The notes beneath the pieces were generated by a model. That model saw only the letters and a program-made list of their open reading frames with translations, had not been told where the DNA came from and ran no database searches. A DNA stretch of 43,316 bases from Halanaerobiales bacterium. Lineage in GTDB: Bacteria; Bacillota; Halanaerobiia; Halanaerobiales; DTU029. The first letter of the stretch is position 1, and the number at the start of each line of letters is the position of its first letter. Position numbers and translations under genes: made by a program. Of this stretch, positions 42,368-43,316 are shown piece by piece. Where the stretch lies: assembly GCA_029981855.1 (NCBI GenBank), contig JARRCS010000019.1, forward strand, positions 1 to 43,316, read 5' to 3'.

Positions 42368-42443
42368 GCCTAACGTTTTGCGTGTTTGCGAAGTGCTGAA
42401 GGCATTTGGATGAGCGTAGCTAGCCGCAAACACGCTGTTATTT
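42368..42443. repeat. Imperfect attC-like inverted repeat in a GC-richer patch
   Basis: GCCTAAC (42368-42374) is followed by GCGTGTTTGCG (42380-42390), and CGCAAACACGC (42425-42435) by TGTTA (42436-42440). The arms pair over 11 bases, and TAAC/GTTA extends the stem. This resembles integron recombination sites, but the right end does not match the consensus. The surrounding 42200-42440 is clearly richer in G and C than the adjacent genes and has no full ORF, so it may be the remains of a mobile element. Confidence 0.45.
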
Positions 42444-42483
42444 TATCCTTTCAATCTTGTTTCACTTCCTTTACTATTTTTTT

Positions 42484-42561
42484 AGAGTTTTGTAAAACTC
42501 TTATACTAATTTTAGTATAATTAAAAGGAATAGTAGCGTGACTGCAGTCACGCTACTATTC
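42484..42561. repeat. Three consecutive perfect palindromes behind the Crp/Fnr-type gene
   Basis: AGAGTTTTGTAAAACTCT (42484-42501, two central bases unpaired), TTATACTAA/TTAGTATAA (42501-42520) and a 34-base palindrome centred on CTGCAG (42528-42561). The last includes the stop of the regulator gene and is followed by CCTTTTAATT on the minus strand, so it should act as its terminator. The other two may be operators for the permease genes. Confidence 0.65.
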
Positions 42562-43191
42562 ATAAATTAGCTTTTCTAATTTTGCTATATCAGATATTTT
42601 AATTTTATTTTCTGAAACCTCCTCGATTATTTTATTTTCAATTAATTTTTTCATGTTTCTTGATACAACTTCCCGATGTGTCCCTAATTCTTTTGCAATT
42701 TCTGATTTTGACTTTATTTCAAATATATAGCTGTTTTTTTCAAAATATAATTCATAAAAATATTTTGCTAACCGTTTAATTATTTTGCTATAAGACAGAA
42801 TTTCAATAATATTTGATAGCTTTATTATTTTTTTGCTGATTTGTTCCATATAGTTTAATAAGAACTCTTCATCTTTCAATAATATAAGTAAATTTTCCTT
42901 ACTTATTTCTGCTATTTTGCTTTTTTCAATACTAATAATATTTATCGGGTATTCTTCGTTAGGAAATAGTAATGTTTCTCCAATAAATTCCCCCCTCTTG
43001 AAAGTTTTAATTTTTTGTTCTTTCCCATCAGACAATAATTTTATACCAGAAATTTTTCCTTCTAAAACCAGTGTTAAATTAGTACATTTATCTCCCTGTT
43101 TATAAATTATTTCATTCTTAGTGTATTCCTTTATTTTAGAATTTTCACAAATAATTTTTATATATTTTTTTGAGAGTATCTTTAAATTAAT
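42556..43191 (-). CDS. Crp/Fnr-family regulator, start unclear
   Basis: A cNMP-binding-type beta-barrel (EYTKNEIIYKQGDKCTNLTL, LEGKISGIKLLSDG, FKRGEFIGE) is followed by a dimer helix and a C-terminal helix-turn-helix (KSEIAKELGTHREVVSRNMK). The frame reaches back to a TGA at 43228-43230, but no ATG, GTG or TTG lies in the needed N-terminal part; the first standard start, TTG 43035, would cut off half the barrel. It therefore uses an unusual start (ATT 43191 is shown here as a guess) or carries an upstream error. Effector unknown. It is very AT-rich. Confidence 0.75.
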   Translation of the reverse strand: MNLKILSKKYIKIICENSKIKEYTKNEIIYKQGDKCTNLTLVLEGKISGIKLLSDGKEQKIKTFKRGEFIGETLLFPNEEYPINIISIEKSKIAEISKENLLILLKDEEFLLNYMEQISKKIIKLSNIIEILSYSKIIKRLAKYFYELYFEKNSYIFEIKSKSEIAKELGTHREVVSRNMKKLIENKIIEEVSENKIKISDIAKLEKLIYE

Positions 43192-43243
43192 AAATTCTAG
43201 ATTTTTACATTCTTTATTTGTGCTGTGTCAAGACCTTTTAGAG

Positions 43244-43316
43244 TTAAATTTCAATTAATTGCTTGACAAATCCAACACATGTATCCGGATCATTGATGAG
43301 ATAAGCTGGTACAATT
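43244..43316 (-). CDS. Possible C-terminal end of another gene at the window edge
   Basis: On the minus strand an open frame reads into the window and stops at 43244-43246. It ends VPAYLINDPDTCVGFVKQ and five more residues. It is protein-like but too short to identify. Confidence 0.3.
   Translation of the reverse strand, partial: IVPAYLINDPDTCVGFVKQLIEI

Overview
The window looks like a piece of chromosome from a strictly anaerobic, endospore-forming member of the Bacillota that uses at least the methyl branch of the Wood-Ljungdahl pathway. The reasons are a Spo0E-like phosphatase, a T-box leader on valS, a THF riboswitch on folT, formyl-THF synthetase, MetF/MetV and a large set of Hdr/Mvh-type iron-sulfur proteins. 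A halophilic or alkaliphilic acetogen-like clostridial or Halanaerobiales-type lineage is plausible, but I cannot name the genus. No tRNA, rRNA, CRISPR array or complete insertion sequence was seen.

Layout. 1-1.4 kb: the end of an unknown gene, then an XRE/S24-type repressor divergent from a 51-residue Spo0E-like gene, with repeated GTGCA sites between them. 1.4-6.3 kb (minus strand): class II aldolase, ribulose-phosphate-type 3-epimerase, LarA-type racemase and malic enzyme, with an unassigned structured RNA candidate at 3576-3669. 6.4-16.7 kb (minus): one long molybdenum/tungsten locus, transcribed as leader RNA with terminator/antiterminator, wtpA, wtpB, wtpC, mobB-like, moeA, moeA-PBP fusion, moaA, moaC, MOSC and mogA.

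16.8-34.6 kb (minus): C1 and electron-transfer genes. In transcription order: corrinoid protein, AcsE-like methyltransferase, an HdrA-like flavoprotein, an HdrA/MvhD hybrid, metV, metF, hdrC, a tandem HdrA fusion, mvhD, an FrhB-like Fe-S protein, a HydB-like Fe-S protein, a HydG-like FAD/NAD(P)H subunit, fhs, folT (THF riboswitch) and a RACo-like corrinoid activator. There is no HdrB and no CODH/ACS in the window. The likely logic is that Fhs loads formate on THF, MetVF reduces methylene-THF with electrons managed by the Hdr/Mvh/Hyd subunits, AcsE moves the methyl group to or from the corrinoid protein, the RACo-like protein re-reduces inactive corrinoid, and FolT supplies folate.

34.8-38.5 kb: valS with its T-box leader, then a divergent Hsp20 gene. 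38.7-40.8 kb (plus): two small nuclease-like proteins and two tiny ORFs, each unit closed by a hairpin. 40.9-43.3 kb (minus): a visibly more AT-rich block with a split permease carrying an Fe-S tail, a Crp/Fnr-type regulator and a more GC-rich patch full of inverted repeats.

A family of intergenic palindromic elements (six copies, arms like ACTACAAATAGATGTT) is scattered through 11-34 kb, always between genes. Two copies are enlarged by internal hairpin modules, and in one copy the modules show compensatory base changes.
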